Source: Paraburkholderia sp. UYCP14C
Lineage (GTDB): Bacteria > Pseudomonadota > Gammaproteobacteria > Burkholderiales > Burkholderiaceae
Assembly (NCBI RefSeq): GCF_004197395.1
Contig: NZ_SELS01000004.1
Span: 62,001-126,000 of the forward strand
DNA length: 64,000 nucleotides
Direction of reading: 5' to 3'
In this document: piece after piece, positions 53,173 through 62,581 of the stretch
Layout: each line of letters opens with the position of its first letter
Position numbering within the stretch: the stretch's first letter is position 1
The notes under the pieces: model-generated
Database searches by the model: none
Seen by the model: the letters and a program-made list of their open reading frames with translations, nothing else
Told to the model about the DNA's origin: nothing
Translations under genes and position numbers: made by a program

Positions 53173-53667
53173 GTTGGCTCGACGATTTACTGGTTGATTA
53201 AAGAAAAACAGAACACCAACCGCTCGAAAACCGAATCAAACCGTCTGACGCAAGGTGACGCAGGTGACGCGATGGTGACGTCGCGCGCGCAGCAGGCGCG
53301 ATGCATGGCACATCAAATGGCCGATAGCGGGAAGCAGAAAAACGCAGCTATGAAAGGAAATCCACGCGTTGGGTGCCGGAAGAGCCGCACAGCGGGGCAC
53401 CAGGACGCCCGGACGAACGCGCCGCCCGGCATTGCCGGCGGTGGAACGATTTCCCGAACGCCCAACAGTTACTCTTTCATCGCGAAGTCGCCTAACATCG
53501 TGAAAAAGATAATCTGCTGTTTGGCCAGTTTCTTGCAGCATGTTTGTACATGCTTTGTTCGGAATGCTGGTTAATTGATATTGGAGTTTGGCAACTCTGT
53601 CAATGTCATTTTCTTACGGAAAACCGACTTCGCAAAACGTCTGAAGCACGCTTCTTCGGAGCCCGAT
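53173..53667. other. 495-bp divergent intergenic region with short direct repeats
   Basis: Lies between divergent aspT (copy 2) and the hydroxyacid dehydrogenase gene. Three copies of GGTGACG begin at 53254, 53263 and 53274. The last 130 bases are A/T-rich and probably contain the dehydrogenase promoter. A 101-codon minus-strand frame here lacks a ribosome-binding site and plausible composition and is not called. Confidence 0.45.
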
Positions 53668-54663
53668 ATGCGCACGATCCTGTTCAGCAGTCGTCAATAC
53701 GACGTCGACACTTTCACCGAGGCCAATGCCGCGCACGGCTATGAATTGCATTTCCAGGAGTCCCCGCTCGATAGCGAAACCGCGATCCTCGCGCATGGCT
53801 ACGACGTGGTCTGCCCGTTCGTCAACGACAACGTCGACGCCGCCACGCTCGAGCGGCTTCACGCGGGCGGCACGCGCATGATCGCGCTGCGCTCGGCGGG
53901 CTTCAATCACGTCGACCTCGCGGCGGCCGAGCGGCTCGGCATGCCGGTCGCGCGCGTGCCGGCGTACTCGCCGTATGCGGTCGCCGAGCACGCGGTCGGG
54001 CTGATTCTCGCGCTGAACCGGCGCCTGCCGCGCGCGGTCGCGCGCACCCGCGAAGGCGACTTCTCGCTGCATGGGCTGCTCGGCTTCGACCTGCACGGCA
54101 AAACGGTCGGCGTGGTCGGCACGGGCATCATCGGCCGGGTGTTCGCGCGCATCATGGCCGGCTTCGGCATGCAGGTGCTCGCCTACGATCCGGGACCGCC
54201 CTCCGACGAGCTGCTCGCGCTCGGCACGCGCTACGTGCCGCTCGATACGTTGCTCGCCGAATCGGACGTCGTCAGTCTGCATTGCCCGCTGCTGCCCGAC
54301 ACCTATCACCTGATCGACAGCGCCGCGCTCGCCAAGATGAAGCGCGGCGCGATGCTGATCAACACCGGGCGCGGCGGGCTCGTCGAGGCGAACGCGCTGA
54401 TCGGCGCGTTGAAGGACGGCCAGCTCGGCAATCTGGGGCTCGACGTGTACGAGGAGGAAGGCGGCATCTTCTTCGAGGATCATTCGAATCTGCCGCTGCA
54501 GGACGACGTGCTCGCGCGTCTGCTGATGTTCCCGAACGTGATCGTCACCGCGCATCAGGCGTTCTTCACGCGCGAGGCGATGACCGAGATCGCGCAGACC
54601 ACGCTCGCGAACATCGCGGCGTGGCAGGCGGGCACGCCGCGCAACGTCGTGCGGGCGGGGTAG
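53668..54663 (+). CDS. ldhA: D-2-hydroxyacid dehydrogenase (D-lactate dehydrogenase LdhA-like)
   Basis: A 331-residue NAD-dependent dehydrogenase reducing 2-ketoacids such as pyruvate to D-lactate. It has ALRSAGFNHVDLAAAERLGM, the NAD fold GKTVGVVGTGIIGRVFARI, LHCPLLPDTYHLID, MKRGAMLINTGRGGLVEANAL with the catalytic Arg region, and the Glu/His pair in LDVYEEEGGIFFED and VTAHQAFFTREA. That last group (EEGGIFFED, HQAFFT) is typical of fermentative LdhA. Divergent from the aspartate/alanine genes. Confidence 0.93.
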   Translation: MRTILFSSRQYDVDTFTEANAAHGYELHFQESPLDSETAILAHGYDVVCPFVNDNVDAATLERLHAGGTRMIALRSAGFNHVDLAAAERLGMPVARVPAYSPYAVAEHAVGLILALNRRLPRAVARTREGDFSLHGLLGFDLHGKTVGVVGTGIIGRVFARIMAGFGMQVLAYDPGPPSDELLALGTRYVPLDTLLAESDVVSLHCPLLPDTYHLIDSAALAKMKRGAMLINTGRGGLVEANALIGALKDGQLGNLGLDVYEEEGGIFFEDHSNLPLQDDVLARLLMFPNVIVTAHQAFFTREAMTEIAQTTLANIAAWQAGTPRNVVRAG

Positions 54664-54707
54664 CGGTGGTAAGCGTGGCGTACGCGGCTTGCCGCGGACC
54701 GCGAAAG

Positions 54708-55331
54708 CTAGAGGTCGCTGTCGCCGCCCAGCTGGGTCGAGCGAATCTCGGTGCGGGCGTCATCGGCCGCGCCGCACAGGTCGCGCAGCAAGCCCGCCTC
54801 GCGCTCGTGCACTTCGACCGGACACCAGCGCGCGCCCGCCTCGGCCAGATAGCGCGCGCGATGCTGGCCGTTGCGAAACGCCACCACCCCTTCGCGCTCG
54901 ATGCCGACCCAGCCGAGCAGTCCAGGCCCGCGGCGCGTGGAGATCGTCACGTAGGGCATCTGCGGAATGCGCGCGCTGTCGGGATCGAGAAACTCCCGAA
55001 TGCCGCGGACCTTGCCCGCATGCCATTCGGCGACCGGCTTCAGCACGTAGTCGGTGTTGTCGCGATCCGCGCACGCGAGCAGCTTGCGCAGATCGACGAG
55101 CACGACCTGGTGACGGGTGCCGTCGGTGACGAATACGCGCTTCAGGCGCACATGGTCGTACCAGGAATGCTCGCGCAACGGCACGATCCAGACCGTTTCG
55201 GCGCAACCCGGCACAGGGGCCGGCGTTGAAGTGGGCAGAGACAGGGACAAAGGCAGGCTCGGCAAGCTGGCGGCAGGAAGCCAGCGCATTAATAGAGCGC
55301 TAACGCTACGAGCGGGGTGTGACAGAAACAT
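54708..55331 (-). CDS. Hypothetical protein with ParB-like/fertility-inhibition-factor-like motif
   Basis: A 207-residue protein. Residues 1-40 are hydrophobic and Pro/Ser/Leu-rich, either a non-classical signal or a non-coding overcall. The rest is folded-looking: VRLKRVFVTDGTRHQVVLVD, RIPQMPYVTISTRRGPG, then FRNGQHRARYLAEAG, which resembles the GxHR motif of ParB/Srx-type nucleotide-hydrolysing domains. I recall similar burkholderial proteins labelled plasmid fertility inhibition factor (FiwA) family, but cannot verify it. Start 55331 has GGTGGGAAG ahead. No plasmid or mobility genes are adjacent. Confidence 0.6.
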   Translation of the reverse strand: MFLSHPARSVSALLMRWLPAASLPSLPLSLSLPTSTPAPVPGCAETVWIVPLREHSWYDHVRLKRVFVTDGTRHQVVLVDLRKLLACADRDNTDYVLKPVAEWHAGKVRGIREFLDPDSARIPQMPYVTISTRRGPGLLGWVGIEREGVVAFRNGQHRARYLAEAGARWCPVEVHEREAGLLRDLCGAADDARTEIRSTQLGGDSDL

Positions 55332-55423
55332 GACTTCCCACCTGATTAATCACGCTGCATGAGCGTGCCGCAACACTGGCGGATTAATTCACCGGCCTTC
55401 AGGCTCCCTTAAGGTACGTAACG

Positions 55424-56242
55424 ATGATAGCCAACCAATATTTCAATCACTATGTGCGAATAGAGGCGGATCACGACAAAGGGATCGCCACGATAGTTCT
55501 CGACCGACCCGCGCGCCGCAACGCGGTCGATCGGCAGGTGGCCGATGCGTTGAGCGCCGCGTTCAGCCGCTTCGAGGCCGAGCCCGCGTGGCGCGCGGCC
55601 GTGCTGTTCGGTGCGGGCGGCACGTTTTGCGCAGGCGCGGACCTGAGCGCACTCGCCGACGACACGCGCCGCAACGAGCTGCACGCGGACGGCAGCGGCC
55701 CGGGTCCGATGGGGCCGACACGCGCACGCTTCAGCAAGCCGGTGATCGCCGCGATCGCCGGCTATGCGGTCGCCGGTGGACTCGAGCTTGCCGCGATGTG
55801 CGACCTGCGCGTCGTCGAGGAAGACGCGGTGCTCGGCGTGTTCTGCCGGCGTGTCGGCATTCCGTTGATCGACGGCGGCACGATCCGGCTGCCGCGGCTG
55901 ATCGGTCTGTCGCGCGCGCTCGATCTGATCCTGACCGGCCGCGCGGTCGATGCGCGCGAAGCGCTCGCGTTCGGGCTCGCCAACCGCGTGGTGCCGAAGG
56001 GCCAAGCGCGCGCGGCCGCCGAGCAACTGGCCGCGGAGCTGGCCGCCTTTCCGCCGGCGGCGCTGCTCGCCGATCGCCGCTCCGCGCTCGAGAACAGCAC
56101 GCTCGACGATCTCGCCGAGGCGCTGCGGCGCGAAGGCGCCGGCGGCTACGCGGCGGTCTTCGCCGAGGGCGTGGCGGGTGCGGCGCGCTTTGCGTCCGGC
56201 GCGGGCCGGCATGGCGGCAGCATCGACGGGGAGCGCGGATAG
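55424..56242 (+). CDS. Enoyl-CoA hydratase/isomerase (crotonase) family protein
   Basis: A 272-residue crotonase-fold enzyme. The oxyanion-hole segments AGGTFCAGADLSAL and AIAGYAVAGGLELAAMCDL are intact. In the next segment, GVFCRRVGIPLIDGGTIRLP, the positions that carry the two catalytic Glu residues in classical enoyl-CoA hydratase do not show Glu, though this exact variant is common in one crotonase subgroup. It is followed by an SRPBCC gene 100 bp downstream, so a shared pathway is possible. Reaction undetermined. Confidence 0.9.
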   Translation: MIANQYFNHYVRIEADHDKGIATIVLDRPARRNAVDRQVADALSAAFSRFEAEPAWRAAVLFGAGGTFCAGADLSALADDTRRNELHADGSGPGPMGPTRARFSKPVIAAIAGYAVAGGLELAAMCDLRVVEEDAVLGVFCRRVGIPLIDGGTIRLPRLIGLSRALDLILTGRAVDAREALAFGLANRVVPKGQARAAAEQLAAELAAFPPAALLADRRSALENSTLDDLAEALRREGAGGYAAVFAEGVAGAARFASGAGRHGGSIDGERG

Positions 56243-56342
56243 GACGGCGCGGCGCGATCGGCGCGAGGTTTGCAAGCGCTCCTCGTGACACCGGCCGTGC
56301 ACATGAGACCCGGATTACCCGAAACGAACGAGAGGAATCGAG

Positions 56343-56735
56343 ATGGCTACGATCTACCGGGAAATCGCCGTGGAAACCGCCGCGGCCGATGCATGGGCGG
56401 CGCTGGGCGATCCCGCCGGGGTCGCGCGCGTGTTCGCCGGTGTGCTGATCGCGGCGCGCATGGAAGGCGACCTGCGCTGGGTCACCTTCGCCGACGGCAC
56501 CGTGATCGAGGAACGCGTGATCGCCGTCGACGATGCGCACATGCGGCTCGCCTACTCGGTAGGCGGCGGACGCTTCGAGCATCATCACGCGACCCTGCAG
56601 GTCGTGGCCGACACGCCCTCGCGTTGCCGCGTGATCTGGATCGCCGACTTCAAGCCCGACGAGCGCAGCGCCGTGGTCGAAGCGCTAACGGATGCGGGCT
56701 GCGCGGCGCTCGCGCGCAATCTCGCGCGGCGCTGA
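56343..56735 (+). CDS. SRPBCC-family (START/Bet v1-like) protein
   Basis: A 130-residue small-molecule-binding fold. The start IYREIAVETAAADAWAALGD is the standard SRPBCC first strand and helix; GDLRWVTFADGTVIEERVIAVD, FEHHHATLQVV and RVIWIADFKPDE follow as strands and the C-terminus is a long helix. Such proteins bind or cyclise hydrophobic ligands. The ATG follows GAGAGGAATCGAG. Cooriented with the crotonase, function unknown. Confidence 0.85.
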   Translation: MATIYREIAVETAAADAWAALGDPAGVARVFAGVLIAARMEGDLRWVTFADGTVIEERVIAVDDAHMRLAYSVGGGRFEHHHATLQVVADTPSRCRVIWIADFKPDERSAVVEALTDAGCAALARNLARR

Positions 56736-56936
56736 GCGCGGCCCGGCTGCCCGGGGGTTGCCGCCGCCGCGTTCCGCAAAAAACAACACCTTCCCTGACA
56801 GCCTGCAAGCCAGATTTGACTTAGGTAGAATCCCCTACTGTTTTCCCCCTATCCGGCGACCGCGTTCCCGCCCTCGGAAACGCCCGCCCGGCGCCCGCTG
56901 TTCGCGCCGCTTCACGCGTCACACCCCATCATCGCC

Positions 56937-58094
56937 ATGCCTTTGCCTCTGCTTGCCCTCGCGGTTGCCGCGTTTGGAATCGGTACCACCGAGTTCGTCA
57001 TCATGGGCCTGTTGCCCGACGTCGCGCGCGATCTGTCCGTGTCGATTCCGGCGGCCGGCATGCTGGTGTCCGCGTATGCGCTCGGCGTGACGATCGGCGC
57101 GCCGATCGTCGCAATCGCGGTCGCCAACATGCCGCGCAAGAAGGCACTGATGAGCCTGATCGGCGTGTTCATCGTCGGCAATCTGCTGTGCGCGATCGCG
57201 CCGGGCTACGCGGTGCTGATGGCCGCGCGCATCGTCACCGCGTTCTGCCACGGCGCGTTTTTCGGCATCGGCTCGGTGGTCGCGGCCGGGCTCGTCGCGC
57301 CGAATCGCCGTGCGCAGGCGATCGCGCTGATGTTCACCGGCCTCACGCTCGCCAACGTGCTGGGTGTGCCGCTCGGCACCGCGCTCGGCCAGGCGGTCGG
57401 CTGGCGCGCGACGTTCTGGGCCGTGACCGGCATCGGCGTGCTGGCGGCGGCCGCGCTCGCGGTGTGCCTGCCCGCGAAGATCGAGATGCACAAGGCGAGC
57501 CTCGTGCGCGAATTCAGCGTGCTGAAGAACCCGCAGGTGCTGATGGTGCTCGGCATCAGCGTGCTCGCGTCGGCGAGCCTGTTTTCGACCTTCACCTACA
57601 TCACGCCGATTCTCGAGGACGTGACCGGCTTCACGCCGCACGCGGTCACGCTGGTGCTGCTGCTGTTCGGCCTCGGCCTGACGGTCGGCAGCACGCTCGG
57701 CGGCAAGCTCGCGGACTGGCGGCTGATGCCGTCGCTGGTCGCGTTCCTGATGGCGATCGTCGTGATCCTGTGCGTGTTCGCGGGCACGATGCACGCGCGC
57801 TTTCCGGCGATGCTGACCGTGTTCGTGTGGGGCGTGCTCGCCTTCGCGATCGTGCCGCCGCTGCAGATGCTGATCGTCGATCGCGCGAGCCATGCGCCGA
57901 ATCTCGCGTCGACGCTGAATCAGGGCGCGTTCAATCTCGGCAACGCGACCGGCGCGTGGCTCGGCGGCATGGCGATCGGCGCCGGCGCGCCGCTGACGAC
58001 GCTGCCGTGGGTCGGCGTCGCGACCGCGCTCGGCGCACTGCTGCTGACGTTGTGGTCGGTGTCGATCGAGCGACGGGTAGCGATGGCCGGGTAA
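56937..58094 (+). CDS. MFS transporter (AraJ/arabinose-efflux type)
   Basis: A 385-residue transporter of the drug:H+ antiporter-1 group. FGIGTTEFVIMGLLPDVARDL in helix 1 is the hallmark of AraJ/YdhP-like proteins, with RIVTAFCHGAFFGIGSVVAA in helix 4 and NLASTLNQGAFNLGNATGAWLGG late in the sequence. It is followed after 58 bp by another, unrelated MFS gene on the same strand. Natural substrate unknown. Confidence 0.93.
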   Translation: MPLPLLALAVAAFGIGTTEFVIMGLLPDVARDLSVSIPAAGMLVSAYALGVTIGAPIVAIAVANMPRKKALMSLIGVFIVGNLLCAIAPGYAVLMAARIVTAFCHGAFFGIGSVVAAGLVAPNRRAQAIALMFTGLTLANVLGVPLGTALGQAVGWRATFWAVTGIGVLAAAALAVCLPAKIEMHKASLVREFSVLKNPQVLMVLGISVLASASLFSTFTYITPILEDVTGFTPHAVTLVLLLFGLGLTVGSTLGGKLADWRLMPSLVAFLMAIVVILCVFAGTMHARFPAMLTVFVWGVLAFAIVPPLQMLIVDRASHAPNLASTLNQGAFNLGNATGAWLGGMAIGAGAPLTTLPWVGVATALGALLLTLWSVSIERRVAMAG

Positions 58095-58152
58095 TGCTGG
58101 AGCGGGCGCCGCCAGGTGCCCAACCTTCCTGCCCGTAGTAGCATCCCCGCCG

Positions 58153-59313
58153 ATGAGAGTCATCTTCACCCGCGATTTCCTCGCGCTGATTCTGAGCGTC
58201 GCCGTCGTCGGACTCGGCAGCGGCGCCACCCTTCCCCTCACCGCCCTCGCGCTCGATCAAGCCGGTTACGGCACCGACGTGGTCGGCCTGCTGACCGCCG
58301 CGCAGGCGGGTGGCGGTCTCGTCGTGGTGCCGCTCGCCGGCTGGATCGCGGCGCGCTTCGGCGGCCGTCAGGTGATCGTCGGCGCGGTACTGGTGGTGGC
58401 CGGCGCGACCGCGTTGATGCAGCTCACCGCGAACCTGTGGCTATGGGCGCTGCTGCGCGTGCTGTGCGGCGCGGCGCTGATGCTGCTGTTCACGATCGGC
58501 GAAGCGTGGGTCAACCAGCTCGCCGACGATGCGTCGCGCGGCCGCGTGATCGCGATCTACGCGACCAACTTCACGCTGTTCCAGATGTCGGGCCCCGTAT
58601 TGGTGAGCCAGATCGCCGGCTTCACGCAGGGACGCTTCCTGCTGTGCGGCGCGATCTTCCTGCTCGCGCTGCCGCTGCTCGCGACGATCCGCGCCACCCC
58701 GCACGCATCGAGCGACGAACACGCCGAGCATGGCGGCTGGCGCCGCGTACTGCCTCGCATGCCCGCGCTCGTGATCGGCACCGGCTTCTTCGCGCTGTTC
58801 GACACGATCGCGCTATCGCTGCTGCCGCTGTTCGCGATGGCGCATGGCATGTCGAGCGAAGTGGCCGTGCTGTTCGCGTCGGCGCTGCTGCTCGGCGATA
58901 CGACGATGCAGTTTCCGATCGGCTGGCTCGCCGACCGGCTCGGCCGCGAACGCGTGCATATCGGCTGCGGCGTCGTGGTGGTCGCGTTGTTGCCGCTGCT
59001 GCCGTGGGCAGTCGGCTCGCCGTGGCTGCGCTGGCCGCTGCTGTATGTGCTCGGTGCGGCCGCGGGCGCGATCTACACGCTGTCGCTGGTGGCGTGCGGC
59101 GAGCGCTTTCGCGGTGTCGCGCTGGTGTCGGCGAGTTCGCTGGTCGGCGCGTCGTGGAGCGCGGCGAGTTTCGGCGGCCCGCTGGTCGCCGGCGCGTTGA
59201 TGAAAACGGTCGGCCACGATGCGGTGGTCGGCGTGCTGTTGTGCTCGGCGCTCGCGTTTTTAGTGGCGGCGTGGTGGGAGCGCCGGCGCCTCGTGTCGCG
59301 GGCGCCGGGTTGA
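58153..59313 (+). CDS. MFS transporter (YcaD-like)
   Basis: A 386-residue twelve-helix transporter. GSGATLPLTALALDQAGYGTDVVGLLTAA in the first loop, LAGWIAARFGGRQVIVGAVLV in the helix 2-3 region, TIGEAWVNQLADDASRGRVIAIYA and GWLADRLGRERVHI in the second half fit the YcaD-type group. It is not similar in detail to the preceding MFS gene. A 58-bp spacer suggests cotranscription. Substrate unknown. Confidence 0.9.
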   Translation: MRVIFTRDFLALILSVAVVGLGSGATLPLTALALDQAGYGTDVVGLLTAAQAGGGLVVVPLAGWIAARFGGRQVIVGAVLVVAGATALMQLTANLWLWALLRVLCGAALMLLFTIGEAWVNQLADDASRGRVIAIYATNFTLFQMSGPVLVSQIAGFTQGRFLLCGAIFLLALPLLATIRATPHASSDEHAEHGGWRRVLPRMPALVIGTGFFALFDTIALSLLPLFAMAHGMSSEVAVLFASALLLGDTTMQFPIGWLADRLGRERVHIGCGVVVVALLPLLPWAVGSPWLRWPLLYVLGAAAGAIYTLSLVACGERFRGVALVSASSLVGASWSAASFGGPLVAGALMKTVGHDAVVGVLLCSALAFLVAAWWERRRLVSRAPG

Positions 59314-59440
59314 TGAATCGACGCCAATTGCTGGCTTTTGCGATCTATACGCAGGGTGATAATCTTCAATCCACGTTGCGCGGAGATTTGACGCAGGGCC
59401 CATATTTCGTGGCGCCGCCGCAAGCAACGGGGAGTCCGCC

Positions 59441-61228
59441 ATGGTCTCGATGCGCCTGTTGCTCCGTGCAAGCCTGTTGGGCACGGCGATCGCGGTAGCC
59501 GCGATCGTCGCCGCGAACTGTGGAGGCGGCGGAGGCGGAAACAGCAGCGCCCCGTCGGGCTCGAGCGTCGGTGGCAGCGGCGCGTCGGGCGCCTCCAGCC
59601 CGGGCGCGGCGAGCGGCGGCAGCACCAGCGGCGGCACCACGAGCGGCGGCGCCGGCACCGGCGGCACGGGTACTTCGGGCAGCGGCATGGGCACGTCGAT
59701 GAGCGGCGCATCGTCGGCAGCCTCGCAGGACGTGCTCACCTTTCACGACGACATCGCGCGCACCGGCCAGAACCTCGGCGAAACCACGCTGACGCCCGCC
59801 AACGTGACGGCTTCGACGTTCGGCAAGGTCGGCTTCTTTAGCGTCGACGGCAAGGTCGACGCGCAGCCGTTATTCGTGCGCGCATTGACGATCGCGGGCG
59901 GCACCCACAACGTGCTGTACGTCGCGACCGAAAACGACAGCCTGTTCGCATTCGATGCCGACACCGGCACGACCCTATGGCAGGTGCGCACGCTCGGCAC
60001 TGGCGAAACCCCGAGCGACGACCGCGGCTGCGGCCAGATCGAGAACACCATCGGCATCACCGCGACGCCGGTGATCGACCGCTCGCGCGGCACGCACGGC
60101 ACGATCTACGTCGTCGCGATGTCGAAGGACGCGGCCGGCGGCTACCATCACCGCCTTCACGCGCTCGACCTCGCGAGCGGCGCCGAACTGCTGAACGGTC
60201 CCACCGAGATCGCCGCCTCTTATCCGGGCGGCGGCGCGGGCACGACGAACGGGGTCGTGCCGTTCACTCCGTCGCTGTATGCGGAGCGCGCCGGTCTGCT
60301 TTTGCTCGGCAACACGGTCTACACGGCGTGGACCTCGCACTGCGACGACGGCGGCTATACGGGCTGGATCATGGGCTACGGCGCCGACACGCTGCAGCAG
60401 ACCACGGTGCTCAACGTGACGCCTAACGGTCTCGGCGGCGCGATCTGGATGAGCGGCTCGGGACCGGCGTCGGACGGCTCGTCGATCTATCTGCTCGATG
60501 CCAACGGCACCTTCGATACGACGATGACCTCGAGCGGCTTTCCGGCCAGCAAGGACTTCGGCAATTCATTCCTGAAGCTCGGCACGTTCGGCGGCCTGGC
60601 GGTGGCGGACTACTTCGCGATGACGAACGTCGTGCAGGAAGCCAGCGACGACATCGACCTCGGCTCCGGCGGCGCACTGGTGCTGCCAGACCTGACCGAC
60701 GCGAGCGGCACCGTCCGGCATCTGGCGCTCGGCGCGGGCAAGGACAGCACCATCTACGTGCTGAATCGCGACTCGATGGGCAAGTTCAACCCGACGGTCA
60801 ACAACATCTATCAGGAGATTCCCGCGCAACTGGCCGGCGGCGAATTCGGCATGCCCGCCTATTTCAACGGGCGCGTGTATTTCGGCTCGGTCGGCGATCA
60901 TCTGAAGGCGTTCACCGTGACCAACGCGAAGCTGTCGATCACACCGACCGCGCAAAGCGCGATGACGTTCGACTATCCCGGCACGACGCCGAGCATCTCG
61001 GCGAACGGCACCACCAACGGCATCGTGTGGGCCGCCGAAAACGGCACTGTCGCGGCCCTGCATGCGTTCGATCCGGTCACGCTCAACGAGCTGTACAACA
61101 GCAACCAGATGGGCATACGCGATCAGGTCGGCACGGGCAACAAGTTCATCACGCCGATGATCGCCAACGGCAAGGTGTATGTCGGCACGACGAACGGCGT
61201 AGCGGTGTTCGGCTTGCTGGGTGGATGA
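59441..61228 (+). CDS. Exported lipoprotein-like PQQ/WD beta-propeller protein
   Basis: A 595-residue exported protein. It begins MVSMRLLLRASLLGTA with a hydrophobic core ending in AANCGGGGGG; Cys27 could be lipidated although Asn at -1 is unusual. Residues 28-88 are a Gly/Ser/Thr linker (GGSTSGGTTSGG-type). The rest forms PQQ-like propeller blades, for instance VLYVATENDSLFAFDADTGT and MSKDAAGGYHHRLHALDLAS, each with a Trp or Asp-Thr turn. It looks like a surface or periplasmic binding protein, not a PQQ dehydrogenase, as no cofactor-binding Cys pair is seen. Ribosome-binding site GGGGAG. Confidence 0.85.
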   Translation: MVSMRLLLRASLLGTAIAVAAIVAANCGGGGGGNSSAPSGSSVGGSGASGASSPGAASGGSTSGGTTSGGAGTGGTGTSGSGMGTSMSGASSAASQDVLTFHDDIARTGQNLGETTLTPANVTASTFGKVGFFSVDGKVDAQPLFVRALTIAGGTHNVLYVATENDSLFAFDADTGTTLWQVRTLGTGETPSDDRGCGQIENTIGITATPVIDRSRGTHGTIYVVAMSKDAAGGYHHRLHALDLASGAELLNGPTEIAASYPGGGAGTTNGVVPFTPSLYAERAGLLLLGNTVYTAWTSHCDDGGYTGWIMGYGADTLQQTTVLNVTPNGLGGAIWMSGSGPASDGSSIYLLDANGTFDTTMTSSGFPASKDFGNSFLKLGTFGGLAVADYFAMTNVVQEASDDIDLGSGGALVLPDLTDASGTVRHLALGAGKDSTIYVLNRDSMGKFNPTVNNIYQEIPAQLAGGEFGMPAYFNGRVYFGSVGDHLKAFTVTNAKLSITPTAQSAMTFDYPGTTPSISANGTTNGIVWAAENGTVAALHAFDPVTLNELYNSNQMGIRDQVGTGNKFITPMIANGKVYVGTTNGVAVFGLLGG

Positions 61229-61237
61229 AAAACGACC

Positions 61238-61261
61238 AGGGCCGGCTTGCGCGCCGGCCCT
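61238..61261. terminator. Convergent hairpin terminator
   Basis: A 9-bp perfect stem AGGGCCGGC/GCCGGCCCT with a six-base loop lies between two convergent genes. No clean T-tract on either side, so efficiency is uncertain. Confidence 0.6.
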
Positions 61262-61282
61262 CGTTCATCGTGACTGCCGCAC

Positions 61283-62581
61283 TCAGCCTCGGGCCGGCAG
61301 AATCTCTCCGGCACACGGGCCAAACCCCACGCGATAGCCGTCGCCCTGGCACCAGCCGAGCAGCGTCAACTCATCACCGTCCTCGATGAACGTGCGCGTG
61401 CCGCCCTCCTTCAACTCCAGCGGCTTCTTGCCGTTCCACGTCAGCTCGAGCAGGCTGCCGTACGAATCCTCGCTCGGCCCGCTGATCGTACCCGAGCCCA
61501 TCAGGTCGCCCACCCGCGTGTTGCAGCCCGCCACCGTGTGATGCGCGAGCTGCTGCGCCATCGTCCAGTACATGTATTTGAAGTTGGTCCGCGCGATCGT
61601 GCTCGCTTGCCGCGCCTGTTGCGCACGCAAGGTCACTTCGAGATGAATGTCGAACGCATGCTGTCCTTGATGGCGCAGATATGCGAGCGGCTCTGGCTCC
61701 TGCACCGGCTGCGCGACGCGGAAGGGTTCGAGCGCGTCGAGCGTGACGACCCACGGCGAGATCGTCGTCGCGAAGCCCTTCGAGTTGAACGGACCGAGCG
61801 GCACGTATTCCCATTGCTGGATGTCGCGTGCGCTCCAGTCGTTCAGCAGCACCATGCCGAAGATGTGCGCCTCCGCGTCCTCGCATGCGATCGGCTCGCC
61901 GAGCGCATTGCCCCCGCCGATGATGAAGCCCGTCTCCAGTTCGATGTCGAGCTTGCGGCACGCGCCGAACACCGGACGCTCCTGATCCGGCAGCTTCAGC
62001 TGACCATTGGGACGACGCACCGGCGTGCCGCTCACCACCACCGACGACGCCCGTCCGTTGTAGCCGATCGGCATCTCCGACCAGTTCGGCAGCAGCGCAT
62101 TCTTCGGATCGCGGAACATCGAGCCGACATTGGTCGCGTGTTCCTTCGACGAATAGAAATCCGTGTAGCCCGGAATCTGCACCGGCAGATGCAGACGCGC
62201 ATCGGCCGCAAGCACCAGCACCTTCGCGCGCAACGCGGCATCGTCGCGCAACGTCGCAGTATCGCGCGCGAGCAGTCGGCTCAGCTGGATACGCACGCTG
62301 CGCCACGCGTCGCGGCCGAGCGCGATGAAATCGTTCAGCGCATCGCGTGCGAATACGTTCGGCGCCGGCACGCTCACGAGACCCTCGGCCTGCAACGCGG
62401 CCAGATCGACGATCTGATCGCCGATCGCGACGCCCACGCGGCGCGCGTCGTTGCCGCGGTCGCTGAAAATGCCGAACGGCAGGTTCTGGATCGGGAAGTC
62501 GCTGGCCGGGTCGTTGGCCGACTCGATCCAGCTCTTGCGCGACGCATCGAGCGTCGCCTGGAGATCGTTTACCGCGTTCAT
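61283..62581 (-). CDS. fahA: Fumarylacetoacetase
   Basis: A 432-residue enzyme hydrolysing fumarylacetoacetate to fumarate and acetoacetate, the last step of tyrosine breakdown. Motifs are [12 protein letters not shown] near the N-terminus, [34 protein letters not shown] with metal-binding acids, [20 protein letters not shown], and [16 protein letters not shown] 62581 overlaps the stop of hmgA by 4 bp (ATGA), so they are coupled. Length is normal. Confidence 0.97.
   Translation of the reverse strand: MNAVNDLQATLDASRKSWIESANDPASDFPIQNLPFGIFSDRGNDARRVGVAIGDQIVDLAALQAEGLVSVPAPNVFARDALNDFIALGRDAWRSVRIQLSRLLARDTATLRDDAALRAKVLVLAADARLHLPVQIPGYTDFYSSKEHATNVGSMFRDPKNALLPNWSEMPIGYNGRASSVVVSGTPVRRPNGQLKLPDQERPVFGACRKLDIELETGFIIGGGNALGEPIACEDAEAHIFGMVLLNDWSARDIQQWEYVPLGPFNSKGFATTISPWVVTLDALEPFRVAQPVQEPEPLAYLRHQGQHAFDIHLEVTLRAQQARQASTIARTNFKYMYWTMAQQLAHHTVAGCNTRVGDLMGSGTISGPSEDSYGSLLELTWNGKKPLELKEGGTRTFIEDGDELTLLGWCQGDGYRVGFGPCAGEILPARG

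Noticed and set aside
53236-53541. 101-codon minus-strand frame between aspT and ldhA
   Set aside because: No ribosome-binding site, unusual composition, and it covers the probable promoter region.
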